DNA of 64,000 nt. Origin: Streptomyces sp. NBC_01446 (GTDB lineage: Bacteria; Actinomycetota; Actinomycetes; Streptomycetales; Streptomycetaceae). Positions 17,987-25,608 of this stretch are shown here, in pieces (positions within the stretch are counted from its first letter, which is position 1; every line of letters begins with the position of its first letter). Location of the stretch: the NCBI RefSeq assembly GCF_026340095.1, contig NZ_JAPEPO010000001.1, positions 558,001-622,000 on the forward strand. The letters run 5' to 3'. The notes beneath the pieces were generated by a model that had not been told where the DNA came from, did not search any database, and was given only the letters and a program-made list of their open reading frames with translations. Both the position numbers and the translations under genes were made by a program.

Positions 17987-18009
17987 TCACGACTCGATAC
18001 GCGCCCTAG
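17982..18009 (-). repeat. Right 28-bp terminal inverted repeat
   Basis: A perfect inverted copy of 15253-15280. It overlaps the transposase stop codon and ends with CTAG. Confidence 0.9.
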
Positions 18010-18548
18010 CGCCGACGCTTCCTCGATCACGGCCTGGAAGGCTTGCGCGACGAGCCAAGGCCAGGTGTTCCGCGGAAGATCAGTGATGCGGATGTCGAGC
18101 CAGTCATCGTCAAGACGCTGCAGGAGACACCGAGGAACGCAACGCACTGGTCGACCCGGAGAAGGCTCTGGCGCTGTGTGTGGACGAGAAGGCACAGATC
18201 CAGGCACTGGACCGGTCCCAGCCGGTACTGCCGAGGATGCCGGGGGTGCCCGAACGCCGCAGCCACGACTACGTCCGATCCGGCACCACCACCCGGTTCG
18301 CCGCACTGGAGGTGGCCACCGGGAAAGTCATCGGCTCGCTGCACCGCCGGCACCAGGCCACCGAGTACAGGAAGTTCCTGGCCAACGTCGACCAGACGGT
18401 GCCGGCCACTCCCGAAGTGCACCTGATCCTCGACAACCATGCGACCCACAAGTCGCCCGGTGTGAAGAAGTGGCTGCTGGCCCACCCGCGGTTCCACCTG
18501 CACTTCGCTCCCACGAGCGCCTCATGGCGGAACCTGGTGGAGCGATGA
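18010..18548 (+). pseudogene. IS630-type transposase remnant
   Basis: The first piece reads RRFLDHGLEGLRDEPRPGVP and DVEPVIVKTLQETPRNATHW. It then jumps to the second piece (VDEKAQIQALDRSQPVLPRM, RRHQATEYRKFLANVDQTVP, HLILDNHATHKSPGVKKWLL, FAPTSASWRNLVER) in another frame. Between them the stretch normally present (the end of the HTH region through the entry to the DDE domain) is missing, so an internal deletion of roughly 40-50 codons and a shift are inferred. The C-terminus stops early after NLVER. It starts immediately after the 28-bp repeat. Confidence 0.8.
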
Positions 18549-18560
18549 ACCAGCTACTGA

Positions 18561-18989
18561 TCAGCAGTTGATGGGGGGGTTGCCTGAAGCGACTCGGCAG
18601 AAGTCCGACCCGAGTCCGCCGTCGACGGTGCCGGCGTTCGGGCCGACAAAGATGAAGTCGCCGTCGACGCCGCCGAGGATCCTGCCGTTCGCCGTCGTAC
18701 CGGCGTTGACCGTGATGGAGTCGCCGCCGGCGCCGCCGTTGACGGTGCCGGCAACGATGCCGTTGATGACGATGTAGTCGCTCCCGCCCAAGCCGTCGAC
18801 GCTATCGCCCACGGCAAGGGCGCCGCAGCTGATGTAGTCGGAGCCTGCAGTACCACTGACGGTCGTACCGGACACGGGACGGCCGTTGACCGTACATGAA
18901 GTCAGGGCTTGTGCAGGCGTAGCGGTCAGGGCGAGGGGAGCGGCCACGAGGGCGGCGGCACAGAGCGTACGTATCGCGTGTCTGATCAT
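18561..18989 (-). CDS. Secreted protein with four GG-x-G-x-D-like repeats
   Basis: 142 residues from ATG 18989. A signal peptide spans about 1-28 (CAAALVAAPLALTATPAQAL). The mature part has short repeats GLGGSDYIVI, GGAGGDSITV, GGVDGDFIFV and GGLGSDFCRV, spaced 22-24 residues apart. They resemble the RTX calcium-binding nonapeptide but are more widely spaced. Cys residues near both ends may form a disulfide. No obvious ribosome site. Function unknown; extracellular, possibly a small beta-roll. Confidence 0.7.
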   Translation of the reverse strand: MIRHAIRTLCAAALVAAPLALTATPAQALTSCTVNGRPVSGTTVSGTAGSDYISCGALAVGDSVDGLGGSDYIVINGIVAGTVNGGAGGDSITVNAGTTANGRILGGVDGDFIFVGPNAGTVDGGLGSDFCRVASGNPPINC

Positions 18990-19233
18990 GTAATGAGTGG
19001 TTCATGATGACTTCATGATCGCAATTCTGCGCCATCAGTGACTCCACCGTCCGGGGCAGTCTGCCACCCGGACGGGCCACCAACGCTGACGGACAGGTGA
19101 TCGGGTTTGCGGCTGGTTTCCAAGGCAGGAGTCCGGGGCCCATCCCGCACTCTCGGGCCGGCCCTTCGGTGTTCGAGAAGGATCCTGCGGGCCCGTAGTG
19201 GCACGTCTGTGACACGGCCTTCACTCCGACCGG

Positions 19234-20256
19234 TCAGGTGGTCACCTGAGTGCGACGCCGCCTCAGGTGGGGGCGCAGGATCACCAGGACCGCGGCGATC
19301 ACCGCCCACAGTGCGAGGGTGGCCAATGGCTGCACCGCCTGCGCGCCGTGGAAGTAGCTCAGGTCGGTCACGGCGCGGACAGCCGCGCCCGGCGGCAGCA
19401 GGGCGGAGACGGCGCGAGCGGCGGAGGGTAGGAGGTCCGGGCCGATGGTGGCTCCGCTGGTGGAGTTGCCGACCGTGAGCAGCAAAAGGGTGGCGACCGG
19501 CACGCCGACCGGGCCGAGGTAGGTGCCCAGCAGCTTGGTGGTGAACGCGGCTGCCGCGGCAAGCAGGGTCAGGCCGAAGGCCAGCGGTATCACCGGCGCG
19601 GGCACCGCCCCGAGGATGGGTCCGGCGATGACGGTGGCGACGATACCGATGGCCACGGAGGCGCCGGACAGTAGCCAGAAGCGGTGGCGCAGGCGCAGAT
19701 GGTTCGCGAGCCCGAGGGCGTTCTGAGCGAGGACGAAGCCGGCCAGGGTGACGCCGAACGCCATGTAGAACCCGGCCAGCCCACGGGAGTCGAAACGGGC
19801 GAACGGGACGACGTCCACCGTGGTCAGGCGCTGGCTCGACCCGTGGGCATAGGCGCCGATCAGGCTCTTGACGGCCGTCGTCGTCGACTGCCCGTTGGCC
19901 CCGCCGACCTCCAGGCGCAACTGGTCGGAGTCCGCGCGGCCGCTGAGCGCGGCCACGACATCGCGGCGCTCCAGTTCAGCGCGCCCTGTGGCGGCGTCGG
20001 CGACAGGGTGGACATCGACGCTGTCACCAAGGACCTGGCGTATCTCGCCCGAAAGCTCCTGCCCGGCGACAGCCACTGGCACCCGGTGGGGCTGGGGGTT
20101 GCGCTGGAGTCCGACGTAGCAGCCGACGAAGGCCGCCACGACGACCAGGGCGATCAGGGCCGGCTGGAGCCAGAGCCGGACCGGTGGCGCGGTCGAGGAG
20201 GAGGCGGTGGTGGTGGTCAGGTCGGCTTCGGCGGCCGGGCCGAGGCGAGTGGCCAT
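19234..20256 (-). CDS. Membrane protein resembling ABC-2/YhgE-type permease
   Basis: 340 residues from ATG 20256, with GGAG 7 nt upstream. One membrane segment near 30-52 (LIALVVVAAFVGCYVGL) is followed by an external domain of about 110 residues and then five more hydrophobic segments between about 165 and 335. This 1+5 layout with a large loop after the first helix is typical of ABC-2-type export permeases of the YhgE/Pip group. A TetR gene starts divergently 127 nt away, so it was probably a regulated efflux or export function. No ATPase gene is adjacent. Confidence 0.65.
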   Translation of the reverse strand: MATRLGPAAEADLTTTTASSSTAPPVRLWLQPALIALVVVAAFVGCYVGLQRNPQPHRVPVAVAGQELSGEIRQVLGDSVDVHPVADAATGRAELERRDVVAALSGRADSDQLRLEVGGANGQSTTTAVKSLIGAYAHGSSQRLTTVDVVPFARFDSRGLAGFYMAFGVTLAGFVLAQNALGLANHLRLRHRFWLLSGASVAIGIVATVIAGPILGAVPAPVIPLAFGLTLLAAAAAFTTKLLGTYLGPVGVPVATLLLLTVGNSTSGATIGPDLLPSAARAVSALLPPGAAVRAVTDLSYFHGAQAVQPLATLALWAVIAAVLVILRPHLRRRRTQVTT

Positions 20257-20365
20257 GAAATGTCTCCCGTGAAGGGGGCGCGCCGTTGGATGCGGGGAGG
20301 GAAGCGCCCAAAATAGATGATGCGTGTGATCTAAATAGCCACTGTACGATAGATGTCGTCCAACA

Positions 20366-20380
20366 TCCAAAAGGAGGTGC
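20366..20380 (+). promoter_or_regulatory. Strong ribosome binding site of the tetR gene
   Basis: AAAAGGAGGTG lies just upstream of ATG 20384, complementary to the 16S rRNA 3' end over eight or more bases. It fixes the start of the regulator even though the gene is broken. Confidence 0.8.
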
Positions 20381-20383
20381 CCT

Positions 20384-20948
20384 ATGGGGCGCGTCTCACA
20401 TGTACAGGCACAGGCGAACCGCCAGCGGGTCGTGGAGCGGGCCTCGCAGCTGTTCCGCGAGCAGGGCACGGGCGTGAGCGTCGCGGATCTGATGAAGGCG
20501 GCCGGCCTGACGCACGGCGGCTTCTACAAGCAGTTCGCCTCCAAGGAGGCTCTGATCGACGAGGCGGTCATCCACGCGCTCCGCGAACTGGCCGAGCACC
20601 ACGCTCGAGGAGCACGAGGGGCACCGCGTCGGGGCCCAGCAGACCCTGATCGACGGATACCTGTCCGTCCGGCACCGGGACAACCCCGCCTCGGGCTGCC
20701 CCGTCGCCGCGCTCGCCACCGACATGGCCCGGCACAGCGGCGACCACGGCGCACACCGCACCTACACCGAAGGGGTACAGGACTTCACCCAGCGGCTCGC
20801 CACTGACGACGAGGACGGCATCGCCCGGCTGTGCACCATGCTCGGTGCCCTTGTCCTGGCCCGCGCCACCAAGGACTCCCCGCTGTCCGAGCAGATCCTC
20901 TCCGCCGCCCGCACCGCGCTGTCAGCCGCCCCGCAACCACGTGTCTGA
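20384..20948 (+). pseudogene. TetR-family regulator with one frameshift
   Basis: The frame from ATG 20384 gives a normal TetR DNA-binding domain: ANRQRVVERASQLFREQGTG, VSVADLMKAAGLTHGGFYKQ, FASKEALIDEAVIHALRELA. Near 20603 the frame shifts. The C-terminal ligand domain continues one frame over as LEEHEGHRVGAQQTLIDGYL, NPASGCPVAALATDMARHSG, and ends RTALSAAPQPRV at 20948. The GFYKQF and SGCPVAA motifs place it in the TetR group that often controls efflux genes. One base lost in the sequence or in the organism would explain it, so a sequencing error cannot be excluded. Confidence 0.8.
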
Positions 20949-21051
20949 CATCCACTGCTGACATCAACGACGCCGGACGGGGGCGTACGCCAGCGCCTGT
21001 GTCCGGGCACCGCAGTTGCCAGCAGCAGCTGGACTGCGCTCGGACCGAACC

Positions 21052-21092
21052 CCTAAGCGGGTGTGGCAGGTTCGAACCCTGCCGGGGCACCA
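21052..21092 (+). tRNA. 3' half of a tRNA, Arg(CCT)-like; likely integration scar
   Basis: CCTAAGC is followed by a perfect T-arm (GGCAGG-TTCGAAC-CCTGCC) and an acceptor strand GGGGCAC ending in CA. This matches the anticodon loop to 3' end of actinobacterial tRNA-Arg(CCT). No 5' half with a D-arm is found upstream, so it is not a working tRNA. Such 3' halves are what tyrosine integrases leave at the far end of an integrated element. Confidence 0.6.
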
Positions 21093-21096
21093 GCGA

Positions 21097-21112
21097 AAAG
21101 GGCACCTACGGA
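21097..21112 (+). terminator. Left arm of a split hairpin (probable tRNA terminator)
   Basis: The 16 bases AAAGGGCACCTACGGA are the exact reverse complement of 22439-22454. They lie 4 nt after the tRNA 3' end, where tRNA terminators usually sit. The IS30 element occupies the loop. Confidence 0.65.
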
Positions 21113-21127
21113 TCTCCTTGAGTTCTA

Positions 21128-22426
21128 GCGGTGGTTGCAACACCCCAGCTCTCAGGGGTGTTCGATGGAGTTCGAGGTCCGTCCAGAGCGTACGAAGCCG
21201 CAGGGCCGGAAGAAGCTGACGCGTGAGCGGGCCGCATACTTCCAGCTCATGGCACAGGGCTACAGCAACAGGGAAGCCTGCCGGATCGTCGGTGTCGACA
21301 TCCGGACCGGCAAGAAGTGGCGCAACGGTAACCACGCGCCGGGCAAGGGCCGCAGGCCACTGCCTCCCGCACCACGGGGAGCGGTCGTCTGCGGCCCGTC
21401 GCGGTATCTGCGCGAGGACGAACGCATCCACATAGCTGATCGGCTGCGGGAGAAGGCCACGATTCGTCAGATCGCCGCTGAGCTGGGCCGCAGTCCGTCC
21501 ACGATCAGCCGGGAGATCCGCCGCAACCGCACCGTATTGCACGACTACGGCACCTGGTATTACCGGCCTCATGCTGCCCAGGCCCGCGCCGACGCACGAA
21601 GGCCCCGCCCCAAAGACCGCAAGATCAGCAGGAGCGGGGAACTACGAACGGCCATCCAGGAGATGCTGGATGAGAAGTGGAGCCCCGAACAAATCTGTCA
21701 GGCTCTGCGGACACGCTTTCCCGACCGGCCGGAGATGCATGTGGTCCACGAGACGGTCTATCAGACCCTCTACCTGCAGGGTCGCGGAGAACTCCGCCGT
21801 GAACTCGCTGGAGCTCTCCGCAGCGGTCGTGCTCGCCGAAAGCCCCGCCGGCAAGCCCAGCAACGGCAACCTCGCTACAGCCATCCCATGGTCATGATCA
21901 GCGACCGCCCCGCCGAGGTGGAAGACCGGGCGGTGCCCGGCCACTGGGAGGGCGACTTGATCATCGGGAAGAACAGCGGTTCGGCGATCGGCACCCTGGT
22001 GGAGCGCTCCACCCGCTACGTCATGCTCCTGCACCTGCCCGCCGACCACGGTGCCGAAGCCGTCCGAGACGCCCTGACGAGCACGGTCACCACGCTGCCC
22101 TCCCACCTGGCCCGCTCCCTCACTTGGGACCAGGGCAGCGAGATGGGCCGTCACCACGAATTCACCCTCGCCACCGACATCCCGGTCTACTTCTGCGACC
22201 CGGCCAGTCCCTGGCAGCGCGGCTCGAACGAGAACACGAACGGCCTGCTGCGGCAATACTTCCCGAAAGGCACAGACCTGTCCGCCCACACTCCCGAACA
22301 CCTCCGCGCGGTCGCCGACCAGCTCAACCGCCGCCCACGCAAAACGCTCGGCTGGGAAACCCCAGCCGAGCGCCTCGCTAAGCTCCTGGCCACAGCCAGT
22401 TGATCAACCCGTGTTGCAACGACCCC
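21128..22426 (+). mobile_element. IS30-family insertion sequence, apparently complete
   Basis: End sequences GGTGGTTGCAACAC (about 21130-21143) and, inverted, GGTCGTTGCAACAC (about 22411-22424) match at 13 of 14 positions. They enclose a single intact transposase gene. Just inside the left end is a hairpin AACACCCC/GGGGTGTT (21140-21163). Precise borders and target duplication were not resolved. Confidence 0.85.
21165..22403 (+). CDS. IS30-family transposase
   Basis: 412 residues from ATG 21165, since the frame upstream lies inside the IS end. An N-terminal helix-turn-helix (LMAQGYSNREACRIVGVDIR) is followed by a second one (TIRQIAAELGRSPSTISREI) and a DDE core: GHWEGDLIIGKNSGSAIGTL (first Asp), LTWDQGSEMG (second Asp), SPWQRGSNENTNGLLRQYFP (Glu). 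All three catalytic residues are present and the frame is uninterrupted, so the element may still move. It sits in the loop of a hairpin after a tRNA scar. Confidence 0.92.
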   Translation: MEFEVRPERTKPQGRKKLTRERAAYFQLMAQGYSNREACRIVGVDIRTGKKWRNGNHAPGKGRRPLPPAPRGAVVCGPSRYLREDERIHIADRLREKATIRQIAAELGRSPSTISREIRRNRTVLHDYGTWYYRPHAAQARADARRPRPKDRKISRSGELRTAIQEMLDEKWSPEQICQALRTRFPDRPEMHVVHETVYQTLYLQGRGELRRELAGALRSGRARRKPRRQAQQRQPRYSHPMVMISDRPAEVEDRAVPGHWEGDLIIGKNSGSAIGTLVERSTRYVMLLHLPADHGAEAVRDALTSTVTTLPSHLARSLTWDQGSEMGRHHEFTLATDIPVYFCDPASPWQRGSNENTNGLLRQYFPKGTDLSAHTPEHLRAVADQLNRRPRKTLGWETPAERLAKLLATAS

Positions 22427-22438
22427 TGGAATTCGCCC

Positions 22439-22454
22439 TCCGTAGGTGCCCTTT
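22439..22454 (-). terminator. Right arm of the split hairpin
   Basis: TCCGTAGGTGCCCTTT pairs with 21097-21112 without mismatch. With the IS30 removed, the two arms would form a 16-bp stem ending in a short T-run. Confidence 0.65.
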
Positions 22455-22479
22455 GGCATCCGACTCCGGCCTTGAAGGG

Positions 22480-23574
22480 TCAGTGATTCGCGGGCCGGAG
22501 CGACTTCCCCAATGCCACCCCGGCGGGGGCGTTGCCAACGGGGATCGGGGAGCCCACGACCGCGTTGGTCCTGGTGTCGATCACCGACACGCTGTCCGAG
22601 CCGGAGTTGGCCACGTAGGCGCGACCGCGGAGGGCGTCGGTGGCCACCCAGGCGGGGCCGTAGCGGACGGGGATCGGGGAGCCGACGAACGCGCTGGTCC
22701 TGGTGTTGATCAGCGACACGGTGTTCGAGTCGGAGTTGGTCACGTAGGCGCGACCTCGGAGCCTGTCGACGGCCACCCCGGCGGGGCCCTTGCCGACGTG
22801 GATCGGGGAGCCCACGACGGTGTTGGTCTTGGTGTCGATCACCGACACGGCGTACGAGTGGGCGTTGACCACGTAGGCGCGACCGCGGACGCTGTCGACG
22901 GCCACCCCGGCGGGGCCCTTGCCGACGTGGATCGGAGAGCCCACGACGGTGTTGGTCTTGGTGTTGATCACCGACACGGCGTCCGAGCCGGAGTTGGCGA
23001 CGTAGGCGCGACCGCGGAGCCTGTCGACGGCCACCCCGACGGGGCCCTTGCCGACGTGGATCGGGGAGCCCACGACGGTGTTGGTCTTGGTGTTGATCAG
23101 TGACACGGTACCCGAGCCGCCGTTGGCGACATAGGCGCGACCGCGGACGCTGTCGACGGCCACCCCGGCGGGGCCCTTGCCGACGTGGATCGGGGAGCCC
23201 ACGACGGTGTTGGTCTTGGTGTTGATCACCGACACGGTGCCCGAGCCGGAGTTGGCGACGTAGGCGCGACCGCGGACGCTGTCGACGGCCACCCCGGCGG
23301 GGCCCTTGCCGACGTGGATCGGGGGGCCGACGAACGCGTTAGTCCTGGTGTCGATCACCGACACGGTACCCGAGCCGCCGTTGGCGACATAGAGGCGATC
23401 ACTGCGCAGGTCTTTGTGCGGCGCTGCAAAGGCGTGAGGAGCCGTGGCGGACAGGAGGGCGATGGAGAATGCCGCCAGGATGACGCTCAACCAGTCGAGC
23501 CACTGGCGCCGTGCGCTACGGCGTGGAGATGCGGGGACGTCGCCTGGCAGAAGCTCAGGGAGAGTTCGGGACAT
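22480..23574 (-). CDS. YVTN-repeat beta-propeller protein
   Basis: 364 residues from ATG 23574, with AGGAGG 5 nt upstream. Residues 28-50 are hydrophobic (LSVILAAFSIALLSATAPHA), a signal peptide or anchor. Seven repeats of 42 residues follow, each RAYVANSGSGTVSVINTKTN, then TVVGSPIHVGKGPAGVAVDS and VRG with small changes. Seven blades of this YVTN type make a closed propeller as in surface-layer proteins. The repeats are nearly identical in DNA, so copy number could vary. Extracellular, function unknown; likely protein or surface binding. Confidence 0.85.
   Translation of the reverse strand: MSRTLPELLPGDVPASPRRSARRQWLDWLSVILAAFSIALLSATAPHAFAAPHKDLRSDRLYVANGGSGTVSVIDTRTNAFVGPPIHVGKGPAGVAVDSVRGRAYVANSGSGTVSVINTKTNTVVGSPIHVGKGPAGVAVDSVRGRAYVANGGSGTVSLINTKTNTVVGSPIHVGKGPVGVAVDRLRGRAYVANSGSDAVSVINTKTNTVVGSPIHVGKGPAGVAVDSVRGRAYVVNAHSYAVSVIDTKTNTVVGSPIHVGKGPAGVAVDRLRGRAYVTNSDSNTVSLINTRTSAFVGSPIPVRYGPAWVATDALRGRAYVANSGSDSVSVIDTRTNAVVGSPIPVGNAPAGVALGKSLRPANH
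22518..23399 (-). repeat. 126-bp coding tandem repeat, seven units
   Basis: Each unit encodes one 42-residue YVTN blade. Neighbouring units share most bases, including GTCGACGGCCACCCCGGCGG and GGGCCCTTGCCGACGTGGAT on the plus strand, implying recent expansion or gene conversion. Confidence 0.9.
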
Positions 23575-23911
23575 TCTTCCTCCTGGCCGGTCGACTCTTG
23601 GGGGCCGTCATGATGAGTGCGACGGCTGAGCATCAAAGAGCGTCCACGACCGTCACAGCACATCCTTCGGTCCGCCACGGTGCTCCGCCAGCCGGACTGC
23701 GCTGAACGTGACCGCTTGCCGGGACCTCTCCCCCTCAGGCATGCTCCTGCCCGGCTTTTGCCAGACTCCTGGACTTCAGCGGTGGCGAGCCGCCTGTCGG
23801 CTCCTCAACAGCAGGTCAGAGCCGTGGTCCGTCGGAAAGGCGCAGGCCACCAGGCAGGGTCATCAGTTCTTCGACACGACGCGGCCAGGACCAGAACCGC
23901 TAGCAACCCCA
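23575..23911. other. Intergenic stretch, no gene seen
   Basis: It lies upstream of the YVTN gene and downstream of the amidase gene. It should hold the YVTN promoter on the minus strand; no convincing -10/-35 was identified. Confidence 0.45.
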
Positions 23912-23914
23912 CTC

Positions 23915-23944
23915 AAGGGTCCGGCAGCTCGATGCCGGGCCCTT
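23915..23944 (-). terminator. Hairpin after the amidase gene
   Basis: An 11-bp stem AAGGGTCCGGC / GCCGGGCCCTT (one G-T pair) with an 8-nt loop, about 60 nt past the amidase stop. Confidence 0.6.
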
Positions 23945-24005
23945 TGTGGTGTGGCCGGGGTAGTAGGGAACGTGGCATCGCCCCGGCACAGGAAGCGCCC
24001 GGCGG

Positions 24006-24890
24006 TCAACTACTGCCCTGATGGAGAGTCCGCAAGGTCACCCGGGAGGTGGCACCGAAGGGAGTCTGTCCAGACCTGCCCTGGAGTTCGGCGGCGAGGC
24101 GGCGGATCGCGGGGAGTCGGGCGAACAACGCCTCCCCTGGGCAGTCGGTGGCAAAGCCGTCGCGATGGCCGGAGATCGCGTTGAATGTGGCCGAAGTCCC
24201 CTTGGTGTAACGGCTCTTGTCATTCGTGGATGTCAGCCGCACCTTGCTGGTGGGATCGATGCCGCGCAAGCCGAGTTTCCAGGCGGCGAGGGCCGCGATC
24301 CCGCGTTCCATGGCCGCCGGCACCGGCGTCCCTTGTCCGAAGGTGCCGATCGCCGCGATCCCCACGGTGCCCTGGTTGAACCCGATGGCGTGGGAGCCGA
24401 TGACGGGGCGGTCGGTACCGCCGGCGCGGCCTTCGTAGATGTTGCCGCATCTGTCGACGAGGAAGTTGTAGCCGAGGTCTCCCCAGTTCCGGTCACGGGT
24501 CTGGCCCGTGTACAGGTTGCGCAAGGTACGCGGGACGTCCGCGCACCTGTAGTCGTTGGGAGTGTCGGTGTGGTGGATGAAGATCGCCGCAACCCCTTGC
24601 GCGTAGTGGGCATGGGGGTCGCGCTTGGTCTCGTCGGCCCGCCACTGCGAACGCGACACGATGACGGGTCGATGTGCTCCGTGAGGGAATAGCACGGGCG
24701 CCGCTCCGAGGGACGGGAAGGTCCGAGCAACAGCGCCAACCGGCTCCGTAGCCGCTTCGGCCCGCCATGCCGATGGAAGAGATCTCGACTTTGTCCCGCT
24801 GATGGCGGCGGCCTTCGTCATTCCGGCCGGTGCCGCCACGAGAACTGCCATAGGGACCGCTGCCCACAGTGCTATTCGATGCAGACGCAC
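24006..24890 (-). CDS. Secreted peptidoglycan recognition protein / N-acetylmuramoyl-L-alanine amidase
   Basis: 294 residues from GTG 24890, with GAAGG 7 nt upstream, which places a signal peptide (RLHRIALWAAVPMAVLVAAP) at the N-terminus. The PGRP domain spans about 90-280: VSRSQWRADE, IFIHHTDTPNDYRCADVPRT, WGDLGYNFLVDRCGNIYEGR, IGSHAIGFNQGTVGIAAIGT, AISGHRDGFATDCPGEALF. The zinc ligands His (HHT), His (GHRD) and Cys (TDCPG) are all there, so it should be a catalytic amidase that cuts the lactyl-peptide bond of peptidoglycan outside the cell. Intact. Confidence 0.9.
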   Translation of the reverse strand: MRLHRIALWAAVPMAVLVAAPAGMTKAAAISGTKSRSLPSAWRAEAATEPVGAVARTFPSLGAAPVLFPHGAHRPVIVSRSQWRADETKRDPHAHYAQGVAAIFIHHTDTPNDYRCADVPRTLRNLYTGQTRDRNWGDLGYNFLVDRCGNIYEGRAGGTDRPVIGSHAIGFNQGTVGIAAIGTFGQGTPVPAAMERGIAALAAWKLGLRGIDPTSKVRLTSTNDKSRYTKGTSATFNAISGHRDGFATDCPGEALFARLPAIRRLAAELQGRSGQTPFGATSRVTLRTLHQGSS

Positions 24891-25158
24891 AGGAAAACCT
24901 TCTTTGTCTCCCCGACAGGACGGATGCAGCACGTACGCCCAACAGCTTTGCGGGCGAAGACTCGCTGCGCGCGCTGGGTTACGGCAGTCAGGCGAGCCCC
25001 CCACGGTGACCCACAACGGCCAATGACGACCGCTCCCCCGCTGGCCAGAGCAGCACTACGGTCTCGCATCCAAGGTGGCGAGACCGCGACATCAGTTCTT
25101 CGACATTTAAGAACGCCGCAGGTCGGAGCGGGTTTTCCGCTCTCCTTGGCCGTCTGTG
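24891..25158. other. Intergenic stretch, no gene seen
   Basis: Upstream region of the amidase. Plus-strand frames here are shadows. Confidence 0.45.
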
Positions 25159-25210
25159 GGCCGTCGGCCGTGCTTTTCCGCTCTCTGGAAGGCACGGCCG
25201 ACGGCCTTTT
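25159..25210 (+). terminator. Strong intrinsic-type terminator hairpin
   Basis: A perfect 15-bp stem GGCCGTCGGCCGTGC (25159-25173) / GCACGGCCGACGGCC (25192-25206) followed by TTTT. No intact plus-strand gene lies just upstream, so it may have belonged to a lost gene. Confidence 0.8.
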
Positions 25211-25325
25211 CCGTAAGTGCCGCTCAGCTTGCCGCTTGCGCAACGCGGTTCGTGCCAATCTAGGTCGCGAATGGCTCGAACGGCGGTGCGGGGAACCCGA
25301 GCGCGTAGCGCCTTAAGATCCGCTC

Positions 25326-25532
25326 GTGGCAGATATTGAGTTCCCCGACGACCTGATTGAGCGGGAACGTGCCGCCTGGGAGCAGATCCCGGCGGGCGCC
25401 CCGACCGTGAACACCGCGTTCGCCGTACAGCAGGCCGTGAGTGCCTTCGCCGCTGAGGTCGGGGAACCGCGGATCGATGTCGAGATGGCGCTCAAGCGAA
25501 TCGTCCGCCACCCCGAACCCGAAGCGGCCTGA
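25326..25532 (+). CDS. Small acidic protein of unknown function
   Basis: 68 residues from GTG 25326. Sequence features: IEFPDDLIERERAAWEQIP, then TAFAVQQAVSAFAAEVGEPR and IDVEMALKRIVRHPEPEAA. It looks mostly helical and soluble, with strong third-position GC. A hairpin terminator follows 9 nt after the stop, which supports it as a real gene. Not assigned to a family. Confidence 0.6.
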   Translation: MADIEFPDDLIERERAAWEQIPAGAPTVNTAFAVQQAVSAFAAEVGEPRIDVEMALKRIVRHPEPEAA

Positions 25533-25540
25533 CAGCAGAG

Positions 25541-25567
25541 CGCCCGCCCCTGATGCAGGGACGGGCG
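25541..25567. terminator. Shared hairpin between convergent genes
   Basis: Stem CGCCCG-C-CCCTG / CAGGG-A-CGGGCG with loop ATG, one mismatch. It sits between the stops of the genes ending at 25532 and 25609 and could serve both directions. Confidence 0.7.
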
Positions 25568-25608
25568 TTGCACTGCAGCCACCAGACGCGGATATCGCGC
25601 CGCCAGCC

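Larger units (their letters stand above)
15253..18009. mobile_element. Transposon-like unit: MarR and hydrolase plus decayed IS5-type transposase
   Basis: Perfect 28-bp inverted repeats lie at 15253-15280 and 17982-18009. Each begins with CTAG at the outer edge, followed by GGGCGCGTATCGAGTCGTGA. CTAG is palindromic and is a known target of some IS5-family elements, so it may be the target duplication. The right repeat contains the stop codon of the transposase, which is normal for an IS end. No matching left end is seen just before the transposase gene, so the mobile unit as it stands also contains the MarR and hydrolase genes. Confidence 0.65.

Noticed and set aside
22518..23399. Possible CRISPR array
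   Set aside because: Repeats are 126 bp, coding and without spacers.
23864..25105. CATCAGTTCTTCGACA at about 23864 and again at about 25090 as an att direct repeat
   Set aside because: Sixteen bases without tRNA or integrase context; could be chance.
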